64,000 bases of DNA from Magnetococcales bacterium DC0425bin3 (GCA_002753665.1 PEAP01000001.1:37695-101694), one strand, 5' to 3'. Positions 1-9,086 are shown, counted from the stretch's first letter. Translations and numbers: made by a program. The notes: a model not told the origin generated them from the sequence alone.

Positions 1-194
1 GGTGTCTTTTGCGGCCAGAGGCACCCGAACACCGCGTCCAGGGGCAGGTCCTGCCGGTCTGGGGGCTGGGCGGCGCACAGGTCCATGAGCCGCCCGAGGG
101 TTGGGCCATCCTTGCGGCCCAGATTGGGCTGCACCTGCTGCAGGACGGCCAGGGCCTGGGCGCAGGTCAGCCGTTGGACATGAAGGTCGGACAT
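1..194 (-). CDS. Hypothetical protein, N-terminal part (runs off the left edge)
   Basis: An ATG at 194 reading leftward is preceded by an AGGGAG-type ribosome site and opens 64 codons to the window edge without a stop. The translation begins MSDLHVQRLTCAQALAVLQQ and looks like a soluble helical protein; I recognise no family. It lies downstream of ispH on the same strand, separated by about 160 bp. The gene is real-looking by start context and codon pattern, but the C-terminus is missing here and no function is proposed. Confidence 0.55.
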   Translation of the reverse strand, partial: MSDLHVQRLTCAQALAVLQQVQPNLGRKDGPTLGRLMDLCAAQPPDRQDLPLDAVFGCLWPQKT

Positions 195-354
195 GGCGGT
201 CTCCCTGATAATAACGCGAACTGAACGCGCTCAGTTTTCCCGCTCCCGCTCAGAGAAAGCAAGCGAAAAATAGCGCCCCACCCCCTGACCACCGAATGAT
301 CCCTTGACCGCGGAAGTCGCGATCAGGCAGCTTCCCCCCCCCCCGCCATCGAAA

Positions 355-1278
355 TCAGTCCTGCAACGCCCGGGGCAGCCCGAAGGCCAGGGATTCCCGG
401 TTCACCGACAGCAGCTCCACCCCGGTCACCCGGTCCTGCAGGGTTTCCAGCAGCTCGTCCATCAGCACCTCCGGGGCCGAAGCCCCGGCGGTGAGACCCA
501 GGCATGCGACCCCCTCCAGCCAGTGGGGCTGCACGTCCCGGGCCGACTCGATCAGATGCGCCTTGACTCCGGCCCGTTCCGCCACCTCCCGCAACCGATT
601 GGAGTTGGAGCTGTTGGGCGCCCCCAGCACCAGAATCAGATCGCACTGCCCGGCCAGGGCCTTGACTGCGTTCTGGCGGTTCTGGGTGGCGTAGCAGATG
701 TCCTCCTGCTGGGGCTCCCGGATGTCCGGAAAGCGCCGCTTCAGGGCCCCCACCACCTCCCGGGTCTCATCCACCGACAGGGTGGTCTGGGTGATGTAGG
801 CGGTGGGCGTATCCGCCGCCATGGGCAGCTGGGCCACCTCCGCGGCATTGGCAATGAGGATCATCCGGCCCGGGGCCAGTTGGCCCATGGTCCCCTCCAC
901 CTCGGGATGACCCCGATGGCCGATGAGGATCACCTGGTGACCGGCCTGATCCAGCCGCTCCGCCTCCCGATGCACCTTGGCCACCAGGGGACAGGTGGCA
1001 TCCAGCACCCGCAAACCCTGCCGAAGACCCTCCGACTGGACCGCCTTGGAAACCCCATGGGCCGAATAGATCACCGTGGCCCCCGGCGGCACCTCGTCCA
1101 GCTCCTTGACGAACACCGCCCCCTTGTTGCGCAAATGCTCCACCACCCAGCGGTTGTGGACAATCTCATGGCGTACATAAATGGGGGGATGAAACTTCTC
1201 TAGTGCTTTCAAAACGATGGCAATGGCGCGATCGACGCCGGCGCAGAAGCCCCTTGGTTCGGCCAACAGTACCCGCAT
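355..1278 (-). CDS. ispH: 4-hydroxy-3-methylbut-2-enyl diphosphate reductase (IspH/LytB)
   Basis: Last enzyme of the non-mevalonate (MEP) isoprenoid pathway: reduces HMBPP to IPP and DMAPP using a [4Fe-4S] cluster. The start at 1278 is chosen because it follows a strong GGGAGGAAACC ribosome site and gives the usual 307 residues; upstream in-frame codons add an unrelated leader. Cluster ligands are visible as Cys12 (PRGFCAGVDRA), Cys96 (DATCPLV) and Cys195 (DICYATQNRQ). Catalytic Glu126 sits in HRGHPEVEGT, and the SSNSNRL substrate loop is present. It is divergent from speA with about 180 bp between the two starts, which should hold both promoters. Full length, no defects. Confidence 0.96.
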   Translation of the reverse strand: MRVLLAEPRGFCAGVDRAIAIVLKALEKFHPPIYVRHEIVHNRWVVEHLRNKGAVFVKELDEVPPGATVIYSAHGVSKAVQSEGLRQGLRVLDATCPLVAKVHREAERLDQAGHQVILIGHRGHPEVEGTMGQLAPGRMILIANAAEVAQLPMAADTPTAYITQTTLSVDETREVVGALKRRFPDIREPQQEDICYATQNRQNAVKALAGQCDLILVLGAPNSSNSNRLREVAERAGVKAHLIESARDVQPHWLEGVACLGLTAGASAPEVLMDELLETLQDRVTGVELLSVNRESLAFGLPRALQD

Positions 1279-1460
1279 GGTTTCCTCCCGTGCATGGGGG
1301 GCATGGAATGGCCCCGCTGTCCTGCCGGAGTATAAGGCAATGGACGACCCCAATGTCCACCCGTCTCTGGATCCCGTTGGAATCGGCGTCGGGGTTTGAT
1401 AGAGTCCGCGCCATCAGAGACTTTCCATCCTTTCTTCTGCCCTGGCGGGGTCCCCAACCC

Positions 1461-3410
1461 ATGTCCGCATCCCGAACCCATGCCGACTCCGTCCCCGCCC
1501 CGTGGGATCTGGAGCAGGCCCTGGATTTCTATCAGATTCCCCGCTGGGGGGACGGCTTCTTCGACGTCTCCCCCCAGGGCCACCTGACCGTGGCCCCCCG
1601 CAAGGAAAACGGCCCCGTGCTGGCCCTGCCGGCCCTGGTGGAGGAAATCGCCGAGGAAGGTATCTTCGCGCCGCTGCTGCTGCGGTTCACCGACATCCTC
1701 CACAGCCGGGTAGCCCAGCTGGCCCAGGCCTTCCAGGAAGCCATCGCCGAGTACAGTTACCAGGGAGCCTATTTTCCGGTCTACCCCATCAAGGTCAACC
1801 AGCAGCGGGGGGTGGTGGAGGAGCTGATGGCCGCCGGCCGCCGCTGGGGACTCGGCCTGGAAGCGGGTTCCAAGCCCGAGTTGCAGATCGTGCTGGCCAA
1901 CGCCCGACCGGGTGAGGTCATCGTCTGCAACGGCTACAAGGACGACGAGTTCATCCATCTCGCCCTCATGGGCACCCAGTTGGGCTTCCGCCTGTTCATC
2001 GTCCTGGAAAAAAGCCAGGAGCTGCCCCGCCTGATCCGCATCAGCCGGGAGCTGGGCATCCGCCCCCGCATCGGCCTGCGCATCAAGTTGGACAACCGCG
2101 GCTCGGGCCGCTGGGTCGATTCCGGCGGCATCTTCTCCAAATTCGGCCTGAGCGCCCCGGAAATCCTCGACGCCGTCAAGCAGCTCGAAGAAGCCCAGAT
2201 GCTGGACTGCATCCAGCTCCTGCACTTCCACCTGGGCAGCCAGATCACCGACCTGCGGCGCATCAAATCGGGCATGCTGGAGGCCAGCCGCTTCTACGCC
2301 GCCCTGCGCAAGCTGGGCTGTCCGGTGGACCATGTGGACGTGGGCGGCGGCCTGGGGGTGGACTACGACGGCTCCCGTTCCACCGCCGACCATTCGGCCA
2401 ACTATTCCATCCAGGACTACGCCAATGACGTGGTGGGCTATCTGGATCAGGTCTGCCAGCAGGAAAACCTGCCCCATCCCAACATCGTCTCCGAATCGGG
2501 CCGGGCCCTGACCGCCCACCACGCCGTGCTGGTGGTGGACGTGCTGGAAGTGGTGGGTTCCCCCGACGGCCAGAAAACCCCCGGCAGCGACATCCAGCCC
2601 ACCGCCACCCAGGAAGTGGCGGAACTGGCGGAGCTGCTGGAAGGCCTGGAGGAAGACAACGCCCTGGCGGTGTGGCTGGACGCCATGCAGCTCAAGGACG
2701 ACTTCCAGAACAAATTCGCCCTGGGTGTCCTGAGCCTGGAACAGCGGGCCCTGGGGGAACGCCTGTTCTTCGCCATTGCCAGAAAAGTCCACAAACTGGC
2801 CGAAAACCTGGAACGGCTGCCCCCGGAGCTGGAAAAGGTCAGCGAGTATCTCCACGAGAAATTCTTCTGCAATTTCTCGATCTTCCAGTCTCTTCCAGAC
2901 AACTGGGCCTTGAACCAGCCCTTTCCCGTGGTGCCCCTGCAACGCCTGCACGAAGCCCCCGACCATCTGGCCACCCTGCAGGACATCACCTGCGATTCCG
3001 ACGGCGGCATGGACTGCTTCATCGGCGATGGCCCCACGCAAAAGGCCATGCAGCTCCACGCCATCCAGCCCGGGGAATCCTACCAACTGGGCATCTTTCT
3101 CGTGGGCGCCTACCAGGAGATCCTGGGCGACCTCCACAACCTGTTCGGCGATACCAACGTGGTGCAGGTCACCCTGGACGGCAGCGATCGCGGCTACCGG
3201 TTCCAGTCCATACAGCGGGGCGACCGGATCCGCGATGTCCTGCGCTATGTCGCCTACGACCCCGAGGAACTGGTGCATCGGGTGGACGGCATGGCCCGGG
3301 AGGCCCTGAAGAAGGGCGGACTGACCCGAGAACAGGCCCGGGCCTTCACCCGGGCTTTCCGGGCGGCGCTGGATGACTATACCTACCTGGAAGGGCGGGA
3401 TGGCGAGTAG
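1461..3410 (+). CDS. speA: Biosynthetic arginine decarboxylase
   Basis: PLP enzyme of the alanine-racemase-fold decarboxylase class: converts arginine to agmatine, the first step of the agmatine route to putrescine. The ATG at 1461 gives 649 residues, normal for SpeA; longer upstream readings overlap ispH and have no family similarity. The PLP lysine is Lys111 in PVYPIKVNQQ. Further landmarks are the HFHLGSQ segment, the glycine-rich VDVGGGLGVDYDG phosphate loop, SESGRALTAHHAVLV, and the C-terminal DGSDRGYRFQSIQRGD segment. It is a single-gene unit. A palindromic repeat copy starts directly after its stop codon. Confidence 0.95.
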   Translation: MSASRTHADSVPAPWDLEQALDFYQIPRWGDGFFDVSPQGHLTVAPRKENGPVLALPALVEEIAEEGIFAPLLLRFTDILHSRVAQLAQAFQEAIAEYSYQGAYFPVYPIKVNQQRGVVEELMAAGRRWGLGLEAGSKPELQIVLANARPGEVIVCNGYKDDEFIHLALMGTQLGFRLFIVLEKSQELPRLIRISRELGIRPRIGLRIKLDNRGSGRWVDSGGIFSKFGLSAPEILDAVKQLEEAQMLDCIQLLHFHLGSQITDLRRIKSGMLEASRFYAALRKLGCPVDHVDVGGGLGVDYDGSRSTADHSANYSIQDYANDVVGYLDQVCQQENLPHPNIVSESGRALTAHHAVLVVDVLEVVGSPDGQKTPGSDIQPTATQEVAELAELLEGLEEDNALAVWLDAMQLKDDFQNKFALGVLSLEQRALGERLFFAIARKVHKLAENLERLPPELEKVSEYLHEKFFCNFSIFQSLPDNWALNQPFPVVPLQRLHEAPDHLATLQDITCDSDGGMDCFIGDGPTQKAMQLHAIQPGESYQLGIFLVGAYQEILGDLHNLFGDTNVVQVTLDGSDRGYRFQSIQRGDRIRDVLRYVAYDPEELVHRVDGMAREALKKGGLTREQARAFTRAFRAALDDYTYLEGRDGE

Positions 3411-3461
3411 CATCAGATGGATGGGGGAAGCCTCCCTCCACCCTTCACCGACCGGCCAAGT
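3411..3461. repeat. Palindromic intergenic repeat, copy 1
   Basis: Directly after the speA stop lies GATGGATGGGGGAAGCC TCCCTCC followed by an ACCCTTCACCGA tail. This is the first half of the repeat found in fuller form near 34.4, 52.4 and 60.8 kb. The GGGAAGCCTCCC core can fold as a short hairpin; the second hairpin of the family is not recognisable here. Confidence 0.65.
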
Positions 3462-3493
3462 GTTCCGAACCCGGCGCGGGAGAGAGATTCCCG

Positions 3494-4057
3494 TCAGCCG
3501 GCCTGGCGACGGGCCGTTTCCAGCAGTTCCGCCACCCGCTGGGCGATCAGTTCCACCCGGGACAGATGGGAATCGTTGAACTGCAGCTTGTCCTGGTGCT
3601 GCAGAGTGATCAGGGCCAGGATGTGATCCTGCCAGATGACCGGGACCGCCAGGGCCGAGCCGGTTTCCCACAGGTCGTCCGGCAGATCCACCCAGCGGTC
3701 ATCGAAGTTGGTATCGCGGATCAGATCGCCGCGGCGGTTGCGGATCACCCAGCCGCCCAGTCCCTCGGTCAGCACCAGGGCCACGTTGACCCGGGCCACC
3801 TCGGGCAACTGCCCGGGACGGGCCAGCACCTTGTGGGTCACCATGCCACACTCGTTCAGCACCAGGATGCTGCCCCGATCGGCTTCGGTTTCCGCCATGG
3901 ACAGCCGGACGATTTGATGGAGCAGAGTCTCCAATCCATCGTCGGGGCGCATCTGCGCGAGGACTATTCCAGCCTTGTAGGAGAGGGTGGACACGTTCGG
4001 AAACACTGCAACAGGTTGAAAGGGAAAGACACTGTAAGCTGCCATGAACCATGGCAT
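3494..4057 (-). CDS. GAF-domain protein
   Basis: 187 residues, essentially a single GAF domain (about residues 25-185). The segments DGLETLLHQIVRL, AETEADRGSILVL, VLTEGLGGWVIRN and DHILALITLQHQD are characteristic of GAF sensors that monitor a small ligand or redox state. No output domain is attached, so it may act as a stand-alone sensor or in trans. It is the last gene of a leftward run that begins with nrdJa and starts 4 nt after the acyltransferase stop. An alternative ATG four codons in (4045) cannot be excluded; neither start has a clear ribosome site. Ligand unknown. Confidence 0.8.
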   Translation of the reverse strand: MPWFMAAYSVFPFQPVAVFPNVSTLSYKAGIVLAQMRPDDGLETLLHQIVRLSMAETEADRGSILVLNECGMVTHKVLARPGQLPEVARVNVALVLTEGLGGWVIRNRRGDLIRDTNFDDRWVDLPDDLWETGSALAVPVIWQDHILALITLQHQDKLQFNDSHLSRVELIAQRVAELLETARRQAG

Positions 4058-4061
4058 ACTT

Positions 4062-5015
4062 TCAAGGACTATTTCGAGAATTACATCGCTCCTGCCCCCG
4101 GAACAGACGCTTCAATCGGGCCTTGAGCCCCAGCCGGTCCAGGACCGCGACCAGGCTCCGGGACAGGCCTTCCAGGGCGACATGGGCGGCCACCAGCAGC
4201 AGGTTGGCCGGCGTGGGCCGCAATAGAAAGAGATTGCCGCAGTCCAGGGCATGGGTGGCGAAAAACCGCTTGTGGGCGCCCTCGCCTTCGGTGAAATCGA
4301 ACCATCCCCCCTGCCCTTCTTCGAACAGCGCCTCCAGCACCAGGTATTGCAGCACGGTTCCCGGTGACCAGCGGCTGGCGGCGGGATCGTAACCGAGATG
4401 CTGGTACAGCCACGCCCCGGCCACCCGGGGGGTGAGCAGGTAGGCGATGGGTTGCGCGCCGTCGTACAGCAGGCAGCCCCGGACATCCCCGACCCGGGCC
4501 TGGTCTTCCAATGTGCGCAGGAACCCGTCATCCCCCGGCAGTCCGGCATCCAGCAGCCGTTCCTGGTAGGTAAGGGCCGAAAGCCCGCGGGCCTGACGAT
4601 GGAACTCGGCCATCTCGTCCGGTTTGGCGCAGATGCGCCAGCGGATGTCCCCCTGGCCATGGTCCCGGAACCGCCGCACCTTGCGCCGCAGGGTGGCCCG
4701 GGATTTGGGCGAAAAACCGGCCAGATAGTCCTGGAAGTCGCCTTCCAGAATCACATAATGGCGGGGAAACCGGGCGGCCCAATACCGGATCCGCCCCCTC
4801 TCCCAGGCCAGGCGGGGCGGCGGGGTGTCCCCAACCGGCAGGGAGCGGATCAGGCAGTCGCCGTCCGGAGGAGCCGGAATGGCGTCGAGCCCGCCCGCCA
4901 ACAGGGTGGCCAGGGGCGGATCCAGCACCGCCATGTCCCGCTGTGGGGCCGCCAGGATGAACTCCCCCAGTTGCAACCGCCAGCTCACCCGGCGCCGACT
5001 CCAGGTCGGCGTCAC
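4062..5015 (-). CDS. GNAT/FemAB-like acyltransferase (CelD/BioF2-type)
   Basis: 318-codon protein resembling the GNAT-fold acyltransferases of exopolysaccharide clusters (GNAT_6/CelD-BioF2 type). Recognisable segments are GFSPKSRATLRRKVRRF, a typical basic helix, then GCLLYDGAQPIAYLL and YQHLGYDPAASRWSPG. A further landmark is the motif FDFTEGEGAHKRFF. I chose the GTG at 5015 because it overlaps the upstream stop as GTGA, a coupling pattern used repeatedly in this genome; the longer in-frame reading runs into the deacetylase gene and looks non-coding. The pairing with a deacetylase suggests modification of a surface glycan. Acyl donor and acceptor are unknown. Confidence 0.75.
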   Translation of the reverse strand: MTPTWSRRRVSWRLQLGEFILAAPQRDMAVLDPPLATLLAGGLDAIPAPPDGDCLIRSLPVGDTPPPRLAWERGRIRYWAARFPRHYVILEGDFQDYLAGFSPKSRATLRRKVRRFRDHGQGDIRWRICAKPDEMAEFHRQARGLSALTYQERLLDAGLPGDDGFLRTLEDQARVGDVRGCLLYDGAQPIAYLLTPRVAGAWLYQHLGYDPAASRWSPGTVLQYLVLEALFEEGQGGWFDFTEGEGAHKRFFATHALDCGNLFLLRPTPANLLLVAAHVALEGLSRSLVAVLDRLGLKARLKRLFRGQERCNSRNSP

Positions 5016-6172
5016 GACCGGTGGCTCCAGTCTTCGAACAGCCAGCGCAGCGCCTGTTCTCCCTGGCGCCACAGGGTGCGCCCCCGGTGGGATCGCAGGG
5101 CGGGAACCCCGGCGTCCGATCCCAGGGTGGCCGGGTCCACATCCTCGAAGCCCACCGTGATCACCCAGTCCCGATTGGTCTCCAGAAAGCGACAGAGGCG
5201 GACGAACCGATCCATGACCACCGGATCGACGCGGGTGCGGGTCCGGTTGAGCAGCTCGAAACTGTGGGACAACAGCACCAGGTGGGTCCACCCCCGTCGA
5301 TGGGCCTGCCGGATCATGGCGGCGAGTTCGGCGAACGAACAGGCCGTCAGTTGCAGATGGCGCTCATGGGCCCCCCGGTCGCAGAACCGGCCCACGGGGA
5401 ACTCCCAGACCCCATCCAGCCAGACCGGATGTCGGGCCGGCGGTCTAGCAGCCCGTTGATAAATGGGCTGATAGCGGGGCAGGGATGCCCCGCCGGAATC
5501 AACGGATTTCCAATCCGTTGATTCCGTGAGGGAACCGTAAGCTTTGCTTGCGGTTCCCGACGTTGAAAAAGCCATGGATGGCTTTTTCAACGCTCTGCTA
5601 GCCCCGATACGGCACTCGGTGCCGGTGCAGGCAGGATCGAAACTGGTGTCGAAGGGAATCCCGCAGCGGGCCAAGGCCTGCAGAGTGGCATCGTCGGCCC
5701 CGAAGCTGCCAGCCCGAAAGGCCGTGATGGGGCCGGCGCCACCGGCGGACAGCAGCTCCAGCCCCCGCCGGACGATGCGCTCCTGTTCCGCGCCATCGAA
5801 GCAAAACATCCGGTCGCTCCGGGGCCGGGGGGGCACCAGGGGGGTGGGATGGAAGGCCAGCCATTCGGTATGGGGATGCAGTTGAATCTCCTGCCCGGCC
5901 GTCCGGATGAGCGCGATGGTCTGTGCGAGCCAAGCCGAGCCTCCGGCAACGGCGCCGGCAAACAGGGGTTCGACGAAGAAACTCCCTTTCAGCCGATGCC
6001 GGGCCAGGATCTCCAACTGACAGGCGAGACCATGGGTCCCCCCAGGGGTGGTCCCCAGCACGCAGCGGCGGAAATCGGCCGGAAAATCCCGCCCCGGCGG
6101 CCCGCTGGAGGCGGGCCAGGTCTCCACATCGACGGTGAGCAGCAGGTGCAGCGGGGGCCGGGTTGCGGCCAT
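5012..6172 (-). CDS. Polysaccharide deacetylase-family protein (WalW-like) with in-frame hairpin insert
   Basis: NodB-fold deacetylase. Metal-site segments are LLLTVDVETWP (Asp) near the N-terminus and EIQLHPHTEW (His pair) about residue 120. Later come a GFEDVDPATLG segment and a basic tail. The ATG at 6172 follows the nrdJb stop by 4 nt; an upstream in-frame ATG would overlap nrdJb. The reading frame is interrupted in sense but not in phase: about 51 residues between CRIGA and the RPPARHPVWLDG segment are encoded by a five-hairpin element (5445-5601). Removing them leaves about 335 residues, normal for the family, so the protein may or may not still be active. Confidence 0.78.
   Translation of the reverse strand: MAATRPPLHLLLTVDVETWPASSGPPGRDFPADFRRCVLGTTPGGTHGLACQLEILARHRLKGSFFVEPLFAGAVAGGSAWLAQTIALIRTAGQEIQLHPHTEWLAFHPTPLVPPRPRSDRMFCFDGAEQERIVRRGLELLSAGGAGPITAFRAGSFGADDATLQALARCGIPFDTSFDPACTGTECRIGASRALKKPSMAFSTSGTASKAYGSLTESTDWKSVDSGGASLPRYQPIYQRAARPPARHPVWLDGVWEFPVGRFCDRGAHERHLQLTACSFAELAAMIRQAHRRGWTHLVLLSHSFELLNRTRTRVDPVVMDRFVRLCRFLETNRDWVITVGFEDVDPATLGSDAGVPALRSHRGRTLWRQGEQALRWLFEDWSHRS
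5445..5601. mobile_element. Five-hairpin MITE-like element inserted in frame in a coding gene
   Basis: The element is bounded by perfect 7-bp inverted ends CTAGCAG (5445-5451) and CTGCTAG (5595-5601). Inside are five consecutive hairpins: CAGCCC/GGGCTG (5449-5470); GCGGGGCA/TGCCCCGC (5474-5493); a perfect 13-bp stem (5495-5525); a 13-bp stem with one wobble (5530-5558); and a perfect 14-bp stem GTTGAAAAAGCCAT (5562-5591). If CTAG was the duplicated 4-bp target, the net insertion is 153 bp, exactly 51 codons, which explains why the host frame stays open. No transposase is encoded, so it would be non-autonomous. I see no second copy in this window. Confidence 0.7.
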
Positions 6173-6176
6173 CGGA

Positions 6177-6833
6177 TCAGCCGCACTTGGAATAGCCGCA
6201 TTCCAGGCAGGTTTCGCAGCCATCCAGGCGCACCACCGAGAACTGGCTGCATTTGGGACATTGGGCGGTGCCGGACAGACCTTCGGCCTTGGCGCGGTTC
6301 TGCTTCTCCTTCAGCTCCTGGGAAATCTCCGGCATGCGGATCATGCCGTTGTCCATCAGGTGCTTCTCGATGCACTCGCCGATTTCCGCCACCAGGCTGG
6401 GCATGTACTTGCCACCGGGCTTGAAATAACCGCCCCGGGGGTCGAACACCGAGCGCAGCTCCTCCACCAGGAAGGTGACGCTGCCACCGTGCCGGAACAC
6501 CGCCGAGATCACCCGGGTCAGGGCGACGATCCAGGCGAAATTCTCCATGTTCTTCGAGTTGATGAAGATCTCGAAGGGGCGACGGTATTCGTTCTCGGTG
6601 CCCTCGTTGACGATGATGTCGTTGATGGTGATGTAGAGGGCATGTTCCGACATGGGCGTGGTGACCTTGTAGGTCACCCCCTCCAGCTCGTCGGGCCGTC
6701 TCAGCAACGGCTGCATCTGGATCACCTTGTCGGATCCGGAAGCGGAGGCGGTCTCGACGACCGGTTCGGGGGGACAGGATTCCTCCCCGGCGATTTCGAA
6801 GGCGATGATTTTCTTTTCGATCTGGATGGCCAT
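6177..6833 (-). CDS. nrdJb: Ribonucleotide reductase class II, small C-terminal part (NrdJb-like)
   Basis: 218 residues corresponding to the C-terminal region of adenosylcobalamin-dependent ribonucleotide reductase, encoded separately from the catalytic part as in the pseudomonad NrdJa/NrdJb pair. The central region (ELEGVTYKVTTP, EIFINSKN, WIVALTRVISAVFRHGG) matches the TSCPD-type domain. The tail carries CPKCSQFSVVRLDGCETCLECGYSKCG, a zinc-ribbon-like cysteine cluster whose last cysteines probably shuttle electrons to the active site. The start at 6833 is supported by an AAGGAG ribosome site. It lies 129 bp downstream of nrdJa and is likely co-transcribed. Confidence 0.85.
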   Translation of the reverse strand: MAIQIEKKIIAFEIAGEESCPPEPVVETASASGSDKVIQMQPLLRRPDELEGVTYKVTTPMSEHALYITINDIIVNEGTENEYRRPFEIFINSKNMENFAWIVALTRVISAVFRHGGSVTFLVEELRSVFDPRGGYFKPGGKYMPSLVAEIGECIEKHLMDNGMIRMPEISQELKEKQNRAKAEGLSGTAQCPKCSQFSVVRLDGCETCLECGYSKCG

Positions 6834-6962
6834 GCCTGACTCCTTCTGCAACTGCCCGACTCCGACGTTCCCCTTCCTGGGCAGGGGAATGCCCGCACCT
6901 GTGACGCCGGGGCCGCGGCGCCGGTTCCCCTGCCCGCCGGCGGCAGGGATTGTCATGCCCGG

Positions 6963-9086
6963 TCACAACTTGCCGTAATATCCCTCCTTGAGAGCATCGA
7001 ACAGATTGGCCGCCGTATGGGTCTCCCCATCGTATTCAACCTCCTCGTTGCCCTTCAACTCGATCCGCCGGCCGTCCTCCAGGGTGAAGCGATAGGTGGT
7101 GTTGGCCAGGTCTTCGTTCTTGACCAGAACCCCCTGGAAGGCCTCGGGATTGAAGCGGAACGTGGTGCAGCCCTTGAGGCCCTGGGCATAGGCGTTGAGG
7201 TAGATTTCCTTGAACTCGTCGTAGGGGAAATCCGTGGGCACGTTGATGGTCTTGGAAATGGAGCTGTCGATCCACTTCTGGGCGGCGGCCTGGATGTCCA
7301 GGTGGGCCTGGGGGTGAATGGTGCCGGTATCCATGAACACCTCTGGCAGGCGGTCCTTCTCCTCCTCCGCGTAGGGGTCGGCATCGGGATTGACCAGAGC
7401 GCGGTAGGCGAGCAGCTCGAAGGACAGAACGTCCACCCGTTCCTTGGTCTTGCGCCCTTCACGGATGATGTTGCGGCTGTACTTGTGGGCGAAGCTGGGT
7501 TCGATGCCGTTGGAAACATTGTTGCCCAGGGACAGGGAGATGGTGCCGGTGGGGGCGATGGAGGTGTGGTGGGTGAAACGGCACCCCTCCCGGGCGATCC
7601 GTTCCCGCAGCTCCTCCGGGAACTGGGCCAGGTAGCGGCTGAAACGGCCCAGCAACACCTTGCCAGGCACCCGCTGACCAACCTCGATGCCATGGTCGGC
7701 CATTTCCGGGCGTTTGGCCATCAGGGTGTCGTCGATGAGGAATTCCTCGTCCATGATGGGCGCAGGCCCCTTCTCCCGGGCCAATTCCACGCCGACCTCC
7801 CATCCCACCACCGCCATTTCCCGGGTCACCTGTTCGGTGAAGGCCACCGAGGCCGGATCACCGTATTTCATGTTCAGCAAGGTCAGGGTCGAGCCCAGTC
7901 CCAGGAACCCCATGCCATGGCGGCGTTTGCGCCGAATCTCCTCCACCTGTCCCGGCAGGGGCAGGCCGTTGACCTCCACCACGTTGTCCATCATGCGGGT
8001 GAAAATCCGCACCACCTCCCGAAACCGCTCCCAGTCGAACACCGCCTTGAGAGTGAACGGATTCTTGACGAACCGGGCCAGATTGACCGACCCCAGCAGG
8101 CAGGCTCCGTGAGGCGGCAGGGGCTGCTCGCCGCAGGGATTGGTGGCGCGGATGGTTTCATCGAACCAGTTGTTGTTCATCTCATTGACCCGGTCGATGA
8201 GGATGAACCCCGGTTCGGCGAAATCGTAGGTGGAAGCCATGATCAGATCCCACAGCCGCCGGGCCGGCACCCGCTTCCAGACCCGGCAGGCCACCTCGCC
8301 CCGGCTGTTGGTACGGTAACCGTCGGTGACCGGCCAACCGCGGTAGACGATCTCGGTGGTGGGATCCTCCAGCTCGTATCGGTTGGCCGGGAAGGAGAGT
8401 TCCCAGTCCAGGTCCGACTTGACCGCCTCCATGAACGGCTCGGTGATCAGGCAGGACAGGTTGAACTGGCGGAAACGGCCATCCTCCCGCTTGGCCTTGA
8501 TGAAGTCCGGCACGTCGGGATGGGAGATGTCGAAGGTGGCCATCTGCGCCCCCCGCCGACCGCCGGCGGAACTGATGGTGCGGCACATGGCGTCGAAGAT
8601 GTCCATGAAGGACAGCGGCCCGGACGTGCTGGCCCCGGCCCCGGCCACGAAGGCCCCCCGGGGCCGCAACGTGGAGAACTCGTAGCCGATGCCACAGCCG
8701 GCCTTGAGGGTCATCCCCCCCTGGTGGACAGCCGTGAGAATCTGCTCCATGGAGTCCCGGATGGTGCCCGAGACGGTGCAGTTGATGGTGCTGGTGGCCG
8801 GCTTGTGATCCTGGGCCCCGGCATTGGAAACGATGCGTCCGGCGGGCACGGCCCCGTTGAGCAGGGCCCACAGGAACTTCTCTTCCCATTGGAGGCGTTG
8901 TTCCGGCGCCTCCACCTCTGCCAGGGCCCGGGCCACCCGGCGCAGAGTGCCTTCCAGATCCCGGTCCACGGGCTGGCCATCCTTGGTCTTGAGACGATAT
9001 TTCTTGTCCCAGATGTCCCAGGAGGCGGGCTGCAGACGGATCTCTTCCAGGTTGACGGGCAGGGAGTCTGGGACACTGCTGGGCAT
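6963..9086 (-). CDS. nrdJa: Adenosylcobalamin-dependent ribonucleoside-diphosphate reductase, catalytic subunit (NrdJa-like)
   Basis: 707-residue catalytic protein of class II ribonucleotide reductase, making deoxyribonucleotides with a B12 radical and without need for oxygen. Visible landmarks are INCTVSGTIRDSM, GCGIGYEFSTLRPRGA, SSAGGRRGAQMATFDISHPD, and the active-site segment NPCGEQPLPPHGACLLGSVNL. Later come APTGTISL, SSISKTINVP and GLKGCTTFRFNP. It starts at ATG 9086 (MPSSVPDSLP); longer readings extend into non-coding sequence. The last part of the usual NrdJ chain is absent and is supplied by the separate downstream gene. No ATP-cone was recognised at the N-terminus. Confidence 0.9.
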   Translation of the reverse strand: MPSSVPDSLPVNLEEIRLQPASWDIWDKKYRLKTKDGQPVDRDLEGTLRRVARALAEVEAPEQRLQWEEKFLWALLNGAVPAGRIVSNAGAQDHKPATSTINCTVSGTIRDSMEQILTAVHQGGMTLKAGCGIGYEFSTLRPRGAFVAGAGASTSGPLSFMDIFDAMCRTISSAGGRRGAQMATFDISHPDVPDFIKAKREDGRFRQFNLSCLITEPFMEAVKSDLDWELSFPANRYELEDPTTEIVYRGWPVTDGYRTNSRGEVACRVWKRVPARRLWDLIMASTYDFAEPGFILIDRVNEMNNNWFDETIRATNPCGEQPLPPHGACLLGSVNLARFVKNPFTLKAVFDWERFREVVRIFTRMMDNVVEVNGLPLPGQVEEIRRKRRHGMGFLGLGSTLTLLNMKYGDPASVAFTEQVTREMAVVGWEVGVELAREKGPAPIMDEEFLIDDTLMAKRPEMADHGIEVGQRVPGKVLLGRFSRYLAQFPEELRERIAREGCRFTHHTSIAPTGTISLSLGNNVSNGIEPSFAHKYSRNIIREGRKTKERVDVLSFELLAYRALVNPDADPYAEEEKDRLPEVFMDTGTIHPQAHLDIQAAAQKWIDSSISKTINVPTDFPYDEFKEIYLNAYAQGLKGCTTFRFNPEAFQGVLVKNEDLANTTYRFTLEDGRRIELKGNEEVEYDGETHTAANLFDALKEGYYGKL

